Below, piece after piece: positions 17,579-26,149 of a stretch of DNA of 43,191 bases. Origin of the DNA: an uncultured Geobacteraceae bacterium (lineage in GTDB: Bacteria; Desulfobacterota; Desulfuromonadia; Geobacterales; Pseudopelobacteraceae). Both the position numbers and the translations under genes were made by a program. A model generated the notes under the pieces. The model ran no database searches, was not told the DNA's origin, and was given only the letters and a program-made list of their open reading frames with translations. Position 1 is the first letter of the stretch; the number at the start of each line of letters is the position of its first letter. Where the stretch lies: NCBI GenBank assembly GCA_903901875.1, contig CAIUSO010000142.1, positions 73,836-117,026 of the forward strand. The letters are read 5' to 3'.

Positions 17579-19333
17579 ATGTACGCATTGTATAAACTGC
17601 TCCGCTTTTTAAAACCACACTGGGTTTTTGCCGTCATTGCACCGCTGCTCATGGTCGGTGAAGTTCTGCTCGACCTGATGCAGCCGCGACTGATTCAGCG
17701 TATCATCGACGTCGGAATAGCCCGTTCGGATATTCCGGCTGTCATTCATACCGGTTTCTGGATGATTGGTTTCATGCTGATAGCTGGGCTTTTCGGTGCC
17801 GGGTGCGGCTATTTTGCGGTGCGAGCCGCCTACGGAATGGGCGGCGATCTTCGTGGTGCGCTGTTTCGCAAGGTACAGACACTGTCGTTTGCTAATCTGG
17901 ATACGCTTGAGACCGGAGCCATGATCACCCGGTTGACCAGTGACGTTAATCAGGTTCAGGAAATGGTCATGATGATGATGCGCGGCATGGTGCGTATGCC
18001 GCTGCAGCTGGTCGGCTGCCTGGTGATGGCAAGCATGACCAGTCCACGTCTTGGACTGATTTTTATTGTTATTCTGCCGGCACTGCTTATCGCATTGGTT
18101 ACGATTATCCGTAAGACCTTTCCCCTTTATCGCCAGGTGCAGCGGGCTCTTGATGCTGTCAATTCCGTGCTTCAGGAAAATCTGGCAGGGGTTCGGGTGA
18201 TTAAGGCATTTGCCCGTTCAGAACATGAATCGGCCCGTTTTGCCGTGGCAAACAATGCACTGATCAAACAGATGACCACTGCGGTCAGAATGAGTTCGCG
18301 CACGACACCGGTGATGATGTTGACATTGAATATCGGTGTCGTTGCCGCACTCTGGATAGCAGAGGGACAGGTGCAGGTATCCGGCATGAAGGTTGGCGAG
18401 GTTGTGGTTTTTATCAATTATTTGGGGCTTGCCGTCATTACCCTCACCATGTTCAGTAACCTGATTATTCAGATATCCCGCGCCCAGGCATCCGCACGGC
18501 GGGTGGTGGAACTGCTTGAAAGCGAGCCTGCTTTGGAAAAACCGCCAGAAGCTTCGGAGCGAACTACCCATTTGAAGGGAAGGGTTGCATTTGAGAATGT
18601 CAGTTTCAGTTACTACCCGACCGGCCAGGATCCGGTGCTGAAGAATATCAGTTTTGTTGCTGAACCGGGTGAAACGGTGGCCCTGCTCGGTGCGACCGGT
18701 TCCGGCAAATCAACCCTTGTTCAGTTGATTCCCCGCTTTTATGATGCCTGCCAGGGGAGGGTGCTGCTGGACGATGTGGATGTCAGGGATATACCGGAAG
18801 TGGAACTGCGCGCTCATATCAGTATTGCCCTGCAGGAGACGGTACTGTTCAGCACCACAATACGGAACAATATCAGTCTGGGGGTGCCGGAAGCGCCGAT
18901 GGAAAAACTTCAGGAGGTGGCTCACGCTGCGCAGGCGGCAGAATTTATCAACCACCTTCCTGACGGTTATGAAACGGTGGTGGGGCAGCGTGGAGTAAAC
19001 CTGTCGGGGGGGCAGAAACAGCGTCTTGCCATTGCCCGCGCCTTGCTGCCGCAACCGTCGATACTGATATTTGATGATAGCACGAGTGCCGTGGACGTTC
19101 GCACCGAAGCTCACATACAAAGGGCACTTGAAGATAACGATCGACGACAGACACGTTTCATCGTGGCGCAACGGATCAGCAGTGTACTTACTGCCGACAA
19201 AATTATCGTGCTTGATGACGGTGAAATCATTGGTCAGGGTAATCACGCTCAATTGCTTGAATCGTGTGCGGTATACCGCGAAATTTATGATTCGCAAACC
19301 GAAAATGGAGTACTCATTCACAGTGGCCACTAA
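17579..19333 (+). CDS. Heterodimeric ABC exporter, subunit with degenerate Walker B (exporter B1)
   Basis: 584 residues with a six-helix domain followed by an ATPase domain. Walker A is GATGSGKSTL and the signature is LSGGQKQRLAIARAL. The catalytic Glu is Asp (LIFDDSTSAVD), so one ATP site is non-canonical. The ribosome site is weak (cacggacga). The partner gene starts within its 3' end. The domain pattern repeats that of exporter A1/A2, and again the pair lies directly downstream of an Ssu-type importer, so importer-plus-exporter is a repeated theme here. Confidence 0.88.
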   Translation: MYALYKLLRFLKPHWVFAVIAPLLMVGEVLLDLMQPRLIQRIIDVGIARSDIPAVIHTGFWMIGFMLIAGLFGAGCGYFAVRAAYGMGGDLRGALFRKVQTLSFANLDTLETGAMITRLTSDVNQVQEMVMMMMRGMVRMPLQLVGCLVMASMTSPRLGLIFIVILPALLIALVTIIRKTFPLYRQVQRALDAVNSVLQENLAGVRVIKAFARSEHESARFAVANNALIKQMTTAVRMSSRTTPVMMLTLNIGVVAALWIAEGQVQVSGMKVGEVVVFINYLGLAVITLTMFSNLIIQISRAQASARRVVELLESEPALEKPPEASERTTHLKGRVAFENVSFSYYPTGQDPVLKNISFVAEPGETVALLGATGSGKSTLVQLIPRFYDACQGRVLLDDVDVRDIPEVELRAHISIALQETVLFSTTIRNNISLGVPEAPMEKLQEVAHAAQAAEFINHLPDGYETVVGQRGVNLSGGQKQRLAIARALLPQPSILIFDDSTSAVDVRTEAHIQRALEDNDRRQTRFIVAQRISSVLTADKIIVLDDGEIIGQGNHAQLLESCAVYREIYDSQTENGVLIHSGH

Positions 19334-21191
19334 ATTTCAAGACAAAACCCAGACGGCCCAGCCTCCCCATCTTCTGGGTCGGACCGGCAATGGCCGTTCC
19401 CCCGGACCGGTGGAGCGGCCACAGAAAACCGTAGAAACTCTACTGCGTGTCTGGTTCTATCTGCGGCGGCAAAAACGCTCATTGATACTAACTGCAGTGA
19501 TGGTGGTCGGCACGGTCTGCCTTGATCTTTCCGGCCCGATATTGCTCGGTAAAGTCATTGATGGCCATGTGGTGACCCGCACTGCCGACGGCCTGGTTCG
19601 CCTTCTTCTGCTGATGCTCATGGTGTATGTTTCCACGGGCACTCTCTACCTGTTGCAGAGCCATGTCATGGCTGGTGCTGCCCAGCGCACCATGCGGGAT
19701 CTGCGTGCCGATCTCTTTGATAAACTGCAGCACCTTCCGCTCAATTTCTTTGATCGACGCATTCAGGGTGAGCTGATGAGCCGACTTACCTCCGATGTGG
19801 AGAATATCAACCAGGTATTGAGCAACAGTGTCACCCAGATTGTCTCCGGTACTTTGAGTACGGTGGGCGTGGCCATTGCCATGTTCACTATCAATCCACT
19901 TCTGGCTGCTGTAAGTGTTGTTACGATCTCACTCCTGACACTCCTCGGTAACCGCTGGCTTGCTGCCAAGAACCGGGCCAGATTCCGGGCTCAGCAGTCT
20001 GCCCTGGGAAGGCTATACGGTTTTATGGAGGAGACGATTGGTGGCCTGAAGGTGGTTAAGGCCTATGGGCAGGAACAGGCGTTTATCCGTCAATTTGATG
20101 AAGTTAACGAAGATTTTCGTCATGCCGGGATTCGTGCCCAAAGTTTCAGCGGTCTGACAAACCCGATGATGAATACGATTCATAATACGGCCTATGCCAT
20201 CGTGGCAGGTGTTGGCGGTATTCTGGTCATTCACGGCATGACGACCGTCGGTGTGATTGCGATGTTTATCAGCTATACCCGGCAGTTCGGTCGTCCTTTG
20301 AACGAGATTGCCAACCTGTATAATGTGCTCCAGTCGGCCATGGCCGGTGCTGAACGGGTTTTTGAAATCATTGATGAAACACCGGAAATTGACGCCCGTC
20401 AGGGTGAAGCTTCTCCAAAAATACGGGGTGATGTGGTATTTGATCAGGTTTCCTTTGCCTACCGTGCGGATGTGCCGGTTCTGAAAAAGGTATCTCTCCA
20501 CGCTCGCCAGGGGGAAACAATTGCGCTGATTGGCCCGACCGGAGCCGGCAAAACTACGATCGTTAATCTCTTGACCCGTTTTTATGAAATTGCGGGTGGC
20601 ACTATTCTTATTGACGGCCGTGATCTGAGGCATATTCCGAAGGCTGAGTTGCGACGGCAACTTGGCATCGTGTTGCAGGACACCTTCCTCTTTACCGGCA
20701 CGGTCAGGGATAATATCCGCTATGGCCGGTTGGATGCAACCGACGATGATGTTATCGAAGCGGCGCGGTTGGCCAATGCCGACACCTTTATTCATCGTCT
20801 GCCCCAGGGATATGATACCGTGCTTACCGAACGGGGGAGTAACTTCAGTCATGGTCAGCGCCAGATGCTTGCCATTGCCCGTGCCATTCTGGCCGACCCG
20901 GCAATTCTTATTTTGGATGAAGCGACCAGCAGCGTGGATACACGTACGGAAAAGCATATTCAGGAAGCTATGTTACGCCTGATGGAAGGACGTACCAGTT
21001 TCGTTATTGCACATCGACTCAGCACTATTCGCGGAGCCGATCAGATCCTGGTTATCAATCGGGGCGAAGTTACAGAACGTGGTACCCATGCTGAACTGCT
21101 GGCACAGCGGGGATTCTATTATCGCATTTCTTCAAGCCCGCTGAAACAGCATGGTACGACGATCAAGAGGTGCTTGATTGAAAGCAGCTGA
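19305..21191 (+). CDS. Heterodimeric ABC exporter, catalytic subunit (exporter B2)
   Basis: About 628 residues from ATG 19305. ATG 19287 and GTG 19323 are also in frame and no start has a clear ribosome site, so the N-terminus is uncertain by a few residues. A Pro/Gly-rich cytoplasmic tail of roughly 45 residues precedes the first helix. Walker A is GPTGAGKTTI and the catalytic Glu is kept (LILDEATSSVD), but the signature is FSHGQRQMLAIARAI rather than LSGGQ. That complements exporter B1 and gives one consensus and one degenerate ATP site. It overlaps the preceding gene by about 29 bases and the following MFS gene by 14. Confidence 0.85.
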   Translation: MEYSFTVATKFQDKTQTAQPPHLLGRTGNGRSPGPVERPQKTVETLLRVWFYLRRQKRSLILTAVMVVGTVCLDLSGPILLGKVIDGHVVTRTADGLVRLLLLMLMVYVSTGTLYLLQSHVMAGAAQRTMRDLRADLFDKLQHLPLNFFDRRIQGELMSRLTSDVENINQVLSNSVTQIVSGTLSTVGVAIAMFTINPLLAAVSVVTISLLTLLGNRWLAAKNRARFRAQQSALGRLYGFMEETIGGLKVVKAYGQEQAFIRQFDEVNEDFRHAGIRAQSFSGLTNPMMNTIHNTAYAIVAGVGGILVIHGMTTVGVIAMFISYTRQFGRPLNEIANLYNVLQSAMAGAERVFEIIDETPEIDARQGEASPKIRGDVVFDQVSFAYRADVPVLKKVSLHARQGETIALIGPTGAGKTTIVNLLTRFYEIAGGTILIDGRDLRHIPKAELRRQLGIVLQDTFLFTGTVRDNIRYGRLDATDDDVIEAARLANADTFIHRLPQGYDTVLTERGSNFSHGQRQMLAIARAILADPAILILDEATSSVDTRTEKHIQEAMLRLMEGRTSFVIAHRLSTIRGADQILVINRGEVTERGTHAELLAQRGFYYRISSSPLKQHGTTIKRCLIESS

Positions 21192-22476
21192 TTGGTCAAA
21201 GATTCCCGCAGATCGTTGCTCTGCCATGCGTTCGGCTATCTTTTCTCAATGTTTCGGCATGCTTACCCAGCAGATGATTTCGGGGGGGATGTTACTGTTG
21301 TATCTTAACGCAATGGGCATGAAGCCGGCTGTTATTCTGCTGGTTCTGAACGCAACCCCCTTTTTGTCATCGTTTTTATCCATTCCTGTGGCATGGGGTG
21401 CGGATCGCTTCGGGATCAAACGTTTTGGAAATTGGGGCAATTTTCTTATGATCCTGGGGACAGGTTGTATCGTTGGCGGGGCTTTTCTGCGCGATACAGA
21501 GCCGGAACTGGTTCTTCCGGCAATTCTTGCTGGTCTGGTGATACATATGTTTGGCGCGGCTTTTTTTAACACCGGCTGGTTTTCACTTCTTTCCCATATA
21601 GTACCGGGTGAATATACGGGGCGTTTTTTCGGGGTGATACGCTTTTCCTGGCAGATTGTTGCCTTGGCGTTTTTTATCCTGTCCGCCTTTCTGTTTTCCG
21701 CCCGGACGCCAATCTGGATGTATCAGGCGGTGTTGTGTGCAGGGGGGATTTCCGTTGGCTGCCGCTACTTTTTTTATAAGGACATTCCCAATGCACCTCC
21801 CGCAGAACATAGGCCTTTGAATATGGTGAAGTCAGTAACCTCCGCACTTACACTGCCCGGTTTTGCACCCTACCTCGCCTATCTGTTTCTGCTTATATGT
21901 GTGACCGGTAATTGCCAGGATATGCTGCGGTTATCGGCGATTCGAAATTGCGGCCTTGGTGACAATCAGATCCTTTTTCTTACCGTAGGGAGTATGCTTG
22001 GCTCTTTGACCGGTTTTAAATTTATGGGGCGACTTGTTGATCGTCTGGGACCCCATAAGGTTTTCCTTCTCTGTCATGTCGGTTTTGCCCTCGCACTGCT
22101 TTCATTTCCGGCACGGGTGCTGTGTGGTGTCCCACCTTTGGCAGCCGGTATTGTTACGTCAGTGATTCTGGGGTTAACGTCATCGACTCTCAGCCTGACC
22201 ACAACATCACAATCGTTCCAGTTATGTCGCGGAGCGCAGCGTACCATTGCCTATGCCCTGGTTTCGGCTACGCAGTCCATGGGTTCTGGATTATCCGGTT
22301 TTGCACTGGCCGCTCTGTTGTCGCACATGGGTACATCGGTTCCGGGAGGTAACCCATTTGATCTGATCCTGATTGGCCTTGGTGTATTTGTCCTCGTTCA
22401 GATTGCCGCACTCAGACTTCTCGCGCAGAAACGGGAAAGTGTTGAAGATGTGGTTATTGCATCCGCTGTCTCATGA
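21178..22476 (+). CDS. Major facilitator superfamily transporter
   Basis: 432 residues with about twelve hydrophobic segments. The loop after the second helix reads WGADRFGIKRFGNWG, an MFS-type D-R-x-G-x-K/R signature, with a weaker repeat (LVDRLGPHK) in the second half. The start is taken as TTG 21178 because AAGAGG lies just upstream; ATG 21226 is possible but would remove part of the N-terminus. It overlaps the exporter B2 gene and is itself overlapped by ATGA with the next, broken MFS gene, so it closes the exporter operon. The substrate is unknown. Confidence 0.8.
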   Translation: MKAADWSKIPADRCSAMRSAIFSQCFGMLTQQMISGGMLLLYLNAMGMKPAVILLVLNATPFLSSFLSIPVAWGADRFGIKRFGNWGNFLMILGTGCIVGGAFLRDTEPELVLPAILAGLVIHMFGAAFFNTGWFSLLSHIVPGEYTGRFFGVIRFSWQIVALAFFILSAFLFSARTPIWMYQAVLCAGGISVGCRYFFYKDIPNAPPAEHRPLNMVKSVTSALTLPGFAPYLAYLFLLICVTGNCQDMLRLSAIRNCGLGDNQILFLTVGSMLGSLTGFKFMGRLVDRLGPHKVFLLCHVGFALALLSFPARVLCGVPPLAAGIVTSVILGLTSSTLSLTTTSQSFQLCRGAQRTIAYALVSATQSMGSGLSGFALAALLSHMGTSVPGGNPFDLILIGLGVFVLVQIAALRLLAQKRESVEDVVIASAVS

Positions 22477-23094
22477 GCGACAGTAAAACCTATGGAATGG
22501 TGCAACGAACAACCGCTCGCCTACAGGTCTCGTTGCGTGCCCTGAAACACAGAAACTATCGCCTGTTTTTTACCGGTCAGGCAATTTCGCTGATCGGGAC
22601 CTGGATGCAGATGGTAGCCATGAGCTGGCTTGTGTACCGTCTCACCGGGTCTGATCAGCACAATCCGTCTGGCTTCGCGCAAAAGCGTCCTTGGTCTTGG
22701 CAGGCTCATCGCGTACGCTGCCGGTGCGTTTGGTGTTGGAGTTGCATCCTTCGCACTCTCCCATACCCTGGTTCTTTCCATGATTTTCCTCAGTGTGGTC
22801 GGCTTTGGCTCCATGGCGGTGATCTCTTCAAGCAACACGATCTTGCAGACAATTGTTGATGATGACAAGCGGGGGAGGGTGATGAGCTTTTTTACCATGT
22901 CGTTTATGGGCACCACACCGTTCGGAAATCTGGTTGCCGGATTGGTGGCCGATAAAATTGGTCCTCAGAACACTCTGGTCATTGGCGGGACAGTCTGTCT
23001 GGCGGGGGGCCTGTTCTTTGCCCGCCGCCTTCCTGCAATTCGGGAAGACATTCGCCCCATCTATCTGCGGCTAGGGATTGTTGCTTCAAAGTGA
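22473..23094 (+). pseudogene. Broken MFS transporter gene (large internal deletion and frameshift)
   Basis: The first 62 codons give a normal MFS_3-type (EntS-like) N-terminus: ALKHRNYRLFFTGQAISLIG and MSWLVYRLTGS. At about 22655 the similarity jumps to the last third of the same family in another frame (RLASRKSVLGLGRLIA ... DDDKRGRVMSFFTMSFMGTT) and runs to the stop at 23094. The product would normally be about 400-420 residues, so roughly 200 or more codons are missing at the junction and the frame is shifted by one. It overlaps the intact MFS gene upstream (ATGA). It marks the start of a decayed stretch. Confidence 0.8.
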
Positions 23095-23233
23095 CGTCGC
23101 CATTGTGGCGTCAGGTATTAATTACAAATTATGGAGAGAATAAGGATTTTTGTATTTGCTCCCATATCACACTTTTAATTTATATCAGCGTTGTCCGGCT
23201 AGAAAATTGCATGGCGAAAAACGCTGCCTTATC

Positions 23234-23330
23234 CCCTCATCCGGCCTTCGGCCACCTTCTCCCGGGAGGAGAAGGGTTGCGTATTTTTCCTTCTCCCTCT
23301 GGGAGAAGGTGCCCGTCAGGGCGGATGAGG
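23234..23330. repeat. Intergenic palindromic repeat (CTCATCC...GGATGAG type)
   Basis: The left arm at 23234-23263 (ccctcatccggccttcggcc then accttctccc) is nearly the reverse complement of the right arm at 23301-23330 (gggagaaggt then gcccgtcagggcggatgagg), with a 37-base centre that has its own GGGAGGAGAAGG/CCTTCTCCC pairing. Similar GGATGAGGG/CCTTCTCCC palindromes occur as intergenic repeats in many proteobacterial genomes. Open frames across it are not genes. Confidence 0.75.
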
Positions 23331-23391
23331 GCGAACAGTTGCCTCATGCAAAAAACTTCCGTTTGAGTCTCCTTCTGTTCTGGCAATGCCA

Positions 23392-23569
23392 CCGTTGTCC
23401 AAATTGATTTTCCAGCGAGCGAAAAGCGGATGTATCGGGGATTTCATAGATTTGGTCACTGAGGCCGCCATCATGGCTATTGAATCAGGTAAAGACAGGA
23501 TTACTGCAAAGGAGATAAACGAGTGCGATTTCACTCCATCTTCCCTGATACAGCCCCCCGAGAAAACAG
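23392..23569 (+). pseudogene. Remnant resembling the C-terminus of a TniB-type transposition ATPase
   Basis: About 59 codons read LSKLIFQRAKSGCIGDFIDL then VTEAAIMAIESGKDRITAKE. This resembles the AAA+ lid helices near the end of TniB/TnsC-like transposition proteins (IGDxxxLxxxAAxxAIxxGxxxIT). There is no Walker region and no start, and similarity ends where the efflux gene remnant begins. It may be scar sequence from a past Tn5053-like insertion. The short length makes the family call tentative. Confidence 0.45.
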
Positions 23570-23588
23570 GTAAGTATTTCGCTATTTG

Positions 23589-24299
23589 GGAGAGGTTACT
23601 CTTACAGGTACTGTTGAACATGCCATGGCGGTTCTGGTTGGAAAACCTGCCGGAGTTTTCTCGTTGCCACCACTTCCGCTCACTGCTCAACCACCATCAA
23701 TTCCACTGGCAATGCCGTCAGAACTTCTCGAACGACGCCCGGACATCGCATCTGCCGAACGCCATATGGCGTCTGCCAATGCCCAGATTGGTGTGGCACG
23801 GGCCGCCTATTATCCAACGATAAAGCTTGGAATATCGGCGGGGCTGGAAGCTTCAGATATAACAAAGCTACTGTCATGGCCGAGCCGTTTTTGGTCGATG
23901 GGGCCGACCGTTTCCCAGACCATGTTTGATGGTGGATTGCGTAAAGCCCAGAATGCTCAGGTTCTGGCTCTGTTCGATGGAACCGAGGCCAGTTACCGGC
24001 AGACGGTACTGGGCGCATTCAAGGAGGTGGAAGATAACGTTGCGGTGTTAAGGATTCTGGCCGAAGAGGCACAGATTCAAAATGACGCGGTCGAAGCGGC
24101 ACGGCAAACGGTGCAGAGTACTATTAACCAGTATCAGGCCGGTATTGTCGGGTATCCGAATGTCATTTCTGCCCAGACCCTCGAATTGACCAGTAAAATT
24201 ACCGCTATTCAGATTCTCGGGAGGCGGATGATTGCAGCAGTTCAGCTTATGAAAGCACTGGGCGGAGGGTGGAGCCAAGAAAAAATATCCCGGTACTGA
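23589..24299 (+). pseudogene. 5'-truncated NodT/OprM-type outer-membrane efflux factor
   Basis: About 236 codons match the C-terminal half of RND outer-membrane factors: ELLERRPDIASAERHMASAN, AQIGVARAAYYPTIKL, TVSQTMFDGGLRKAQ and QYQAGIVGYPNVISAQ. The normal protein is about 470 residues with a lipoprotein signal, so the first half is gone and no start with a ribosome site is present. It directly abuts the transposition-gene remnant. No intact RND pump gene is nearby. The outer-membrane channel is therefore probably not made. Confidence 0.85.
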
Positions 24300-24322
24300 A
24301 TGATGATTGGGCACTTTTGCTC

Positions 24323-24366
24323 TTGACATTGGTCACAGTCTCTGTTAAATAATCTATAAAATATAG
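24323..24366 (+). promoter_or_regulatory. Promoter with CTATA-N3-TATAG operator
   Basis: -35 TTGACA at 24323 and -10 TAAATA at 24346 with a 17-base spacer. The perfect dyad CTATA-AAA-TATAG follows at 24354-24366, over the expected start site. A second dyad TCAATAGATAATTGA lies at 24370-24384, and GGAGAGCTCC follows it. This is the cleanest example of the shared promoter-operator design. It drives leader copy 3 and the lipoprotein gene, possibly with read-through into the nitrogenase-like operon. Confidence 0.7.
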
Positions 24367-24409
24367 ATGATCAATAGATAATTGATCTGGAGAGCTCCTG
24401 TAAACCTAA

Positions 24410-24456
24410 GCTGACCATAGATAATGGAGGCCGATGATACTTTCATCGGTCTTTTT
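24410..24456 (+). promoter_or_regulatory. Leader/attenuator element, copy 3
   Basis: GCTGA, hairpin CCAT-AGATA-ATGG, A, then terminator stem GGCCGATGA/TCATCGGTC (one G-T pair) and five T. The small stem CCAT/ATGG differs from CCAG/CTGG at both sides, which preserves pairing. It lies about 38 bases before the lipoprotein start and about 45 bases after the CTATA operator. Confidence 0.75.
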
Positions 24457-24493
24457 ACTTTTATGGGGCTGGCAATTCATGTGGTGGATTTTC

Positions 24494-24982
24494 ATGGGTA
24501 AATTACAAGTAAAAATTGTGGTAGCGTATATAACGCTCTGCACCCTTTCTGGATGTGCAACACATCTTACTGAATCCGGCAAGAGGATACGGGTGTATCG
24601 GAGTGGCTCGGTGGCAAGTGTTAAAAACTGTGAATTTTTGAGTACCGTTACCGGTACCACCGAATCATTTATTACCAACGGTGATTATGGCGTTATCTAC
24701 GCAACTAACGACGCCAGAAACAGGGCGGGAAACATACCCTCGGCTGATACACTGATTCTCACCGATGACGAACCCAGACGTTTTGGTGGTGAAGTGACCG
24801 GAATCGTCTATAACTGCCTATCACCTCGAACGGTTCAAAGCGTCAAGGGTCTTGATCAGGCAGGAAAGAATAATGAATCTCTGCTGGAAGAAAGTAATAC
24901 GGTACTGTTTGAAAAAGCAAAAAAATGTCAGGCAAAGGGGGGAGTATGGGTCAACAATACCTGTGTCATCCCGATCGAATAA
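24494..24982 (+). CDS. Small lipoprotein, DUF4156-like
   Basis: 162 residues from ATG 24494. The signal sequence ends in the lipobox LSGC followed by ATHLT. The mature part (RIRVYRSGSVASVKNCEF, then ATNDARNRAGNIPSADTLIL) resembles DUF4156-type lipoproteins, which have a conserved Cys after the first strand and an ARNDLRNKA-like helix. A second Cys pair near the end (KKCQAKGGVWVNNTC) may form a disulfide. The function is unknown. It is preceded by the operator and leader 3 and ends 28 bases before the next leader, so it belongs to the same regulon as the nitrogenase-like operon. Confidence 0.7.
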   Translation: MGKLQVKIVVAYITLCTLSGCATHLTESGKRIRVYRSGSVASVKNCEFLSTVTGTTESFITNGDYGVIYATNDARNRAGNIPSADTLILTDDEPRRFGGEVTGIVYNCLSPRTVQSVKGLDQAGKNNESLLEESNTVLFEKAKKCQAKGGVWVNNTCVIPIE

Positions 24983-25006
24983 CGGTTCAAAACGATATCA
25001 TTGTCC

Positions 25007-25077
25007 TATAATTCGGTTGACCAGAAATACTGGAGGCCAGGTTCTCATCGAGAGAGAACTTGGCCTCTTCTTGTTTG
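25007..25077 (+). promoter_or_regulatory. -10 box and leader/attenuator element, copy 4 (nitrogenase-like operon)
   Basis: TATAAT at 25007-25012 has only a poor -35 (GGTTCA, 17 bases before). The leader starts a few bases later: TGA, hairpin CCAG-AAATA-CTGG, A, then the long terminator stem GGCCAGGTTCTC/GAGAACTTGGCC and a weak T/C-rich tail. If TATAAT is used, the transcript begins at or near the TGA, so the element would be the extreme 5' end of the mRNA. It ends 34 bases before the ATG of the H-like gene. No CTATA dyad is visible, and the poor -35 hints at an activator or at read-through from upstream. Confidence 0.65.
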
Positions 25078-25110
25078 TACATAATAACTATCAGGAAAAA
25101 GGGGCATTAC

Positions 25111-25986
25111 ATGAGTGGAAAAATAGGCAAACATATCGCCATATACGGCAAAGGGGGCATTGGTAAATCAACAACGACGTCGAATATCAGTGCTGCCCTT
25201 GCGGAATCCGGGTATCGGGTAATTCAGATCGGCTGCGATCCGAAGAGTGACTCCACCACGATCCTGCGGGGTGGTAACGATCTTCCCACCGTTCTCGATA
25301 CGCTGCGCGAACAGAGCAAGGTGAGGATAGAGGATATTTCGGCAATTGGTTTTGGCGGGGTGCTTTGCATCGAGGCGGGGGGGCCGGTGCCTGGAGTTGG
25401 CTGCGCGGGGCGTGGTATTAACGCTGCAGTTGAGCAACTTCAGGATTTGAAAGTGTTCGAGGAATTCAAACCTGATTTTGTTCTGTATGATGTTCTGGGT
25501 GATGTGGTGTGCGGCGGGTTTGCCGTGCCCATTCGAGATGGATTGGCTGACCGAGCCTTTGTGGTGACCTCATCGGATTTTATGGCTATTTTTGCCGCCA
25601 ACAATCTCTTTAAAGCCGTTACAAAATATGCTCCTTCGGGAGGAGCGCGTCTGGGCGGAGTGATTGCCAACAGTCTCCAGGCACCCTATGCAAAATCATT
25701 GATTGATGATTTTGCCGACAGGACCGGCTCCCGCGTGATCGGATACGTGCCGCGGTCACTTACGGTCGCACAGAGTGAATTGTACGGAAAAACGGTTATT
25801 GAGGCTGTGCCGCATTCCGATCAAGCCCAGGTGTATCGTGATCTGGCCACATTCATCGATAGGGATGAGGATGCCGTGATTCCCCGACCGCTTAACGGGC
25901 CGGAGCTAAAAAAATGGGCTCGGGAATGGGGCGACCGGATCTTCGAAGTTGAAGCCGGCGTTGTCCACGAAATGGGTTCAATTTAA
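25111..25986 (+). CDS. NifH-like nitrogenase-family reductase (iron protein)
   Basis: 291 residues from ATG 25111; AAAAAGGGGC gives the ribosome site, and the open frame upstream runs through the leader. It has the full iron-protein set: P-loop GKGGIGKST at 13-21, the switch CDPKSDS, cluster ligands Cys98 (VGCAGRGI, with the Arg that is ADP-ribosylated in NifH) and Cys134 ([11 protein letters not shown]). It should be an ATP-driven dimeric electron donor with one 4Fe-4S cluster. The C-terminus diverges from true NifH. The catalytic partner genes follow on the same strand, separated by an insertion-like repeat. It is probably a nitrogenase-like (non-N2-fixing) group member, as no other nif genes are in view. 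Confidence 0.92.
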   Translation: MSGKIGKHIAIYGKGGIGKSTTTSNISAALAESGYRVIQIGCDPKSDSTTILRGGNDLPTVLDTLREQSKVRIEDISAIGFGGVLCIEAGGPVPGVGCAGRGINAAVEQLQDLKVFEEFKPDFVLYDVLGDVVCGGFAVPIRDGLADRAFVVTSSDFMAIFAANNLFKAVTKYAPSGGARLGGVIANSLQAPYAKSLIDDFADRTGSRVIGYVPRSLTVAQSELYGKTVIEAVPHSDQAQVYRDLATFIDRDEDAVIPRPLNGPELKKWAREWGDRIFEVEAGVVHEMGSI

Positions 25987-25996
25987 TAATTCCCTG

Positions 25997-26115
25997 TTGC
26001 AATCAAGATGACACCACTCGTAGGGGCGTATGGCCATACGCCCGCCTTTTGCTGTTCGCCACATTGGGGAGTATGTCATATGTACACCAATGTTTTAACG
26101 TCATCTTGGTTGCAA
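25997..26115. repeat. Short element with 16-base terminal inverted repeats between the H-like and D-like genes
   Basis: TTGCAATCAAGATGAC at 25997-26012 faces GTCATCTTGGTTGCAA at 26100-26115, an inverted repeat with one mismatch (15 of 16). Inside lies the perfect 20-base palindrome GGGCGTATGGCCATACGCCC at 26024-26043, followed by a short T-run. The whole is 119 bases and has no reading frame. It looks like a miniature inverted-repeat element, or a REP-type hairpin, lodged in the operon. The inner hairpin with its T-run could also lower expression of the downstream D/K genes. Confidence 0.6.
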
Positions 26116-26149
26116 TACAGAATAAAGTATCTTTAAAAGGAACAATACC

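Noticed and set aside
23091-23407. Overlapping open frames in the intergenic region
   Set aside because: They are translations of the palindromic repeat, have no ribosome site and no recognisable protein sequence.
25016-25077. Known riboswitch (SAM, TPP, cobalamin, Moco, T-box) or ANTAR dual hairpin for the recurring leader
   Set aside because: The element is too short, lacks the conserved cores of those riboswitches and the T-box AGGGUGGNACCGCG, and its first loop is A-rich and 4-5 bases long rather than the ANTAR hexaloop.
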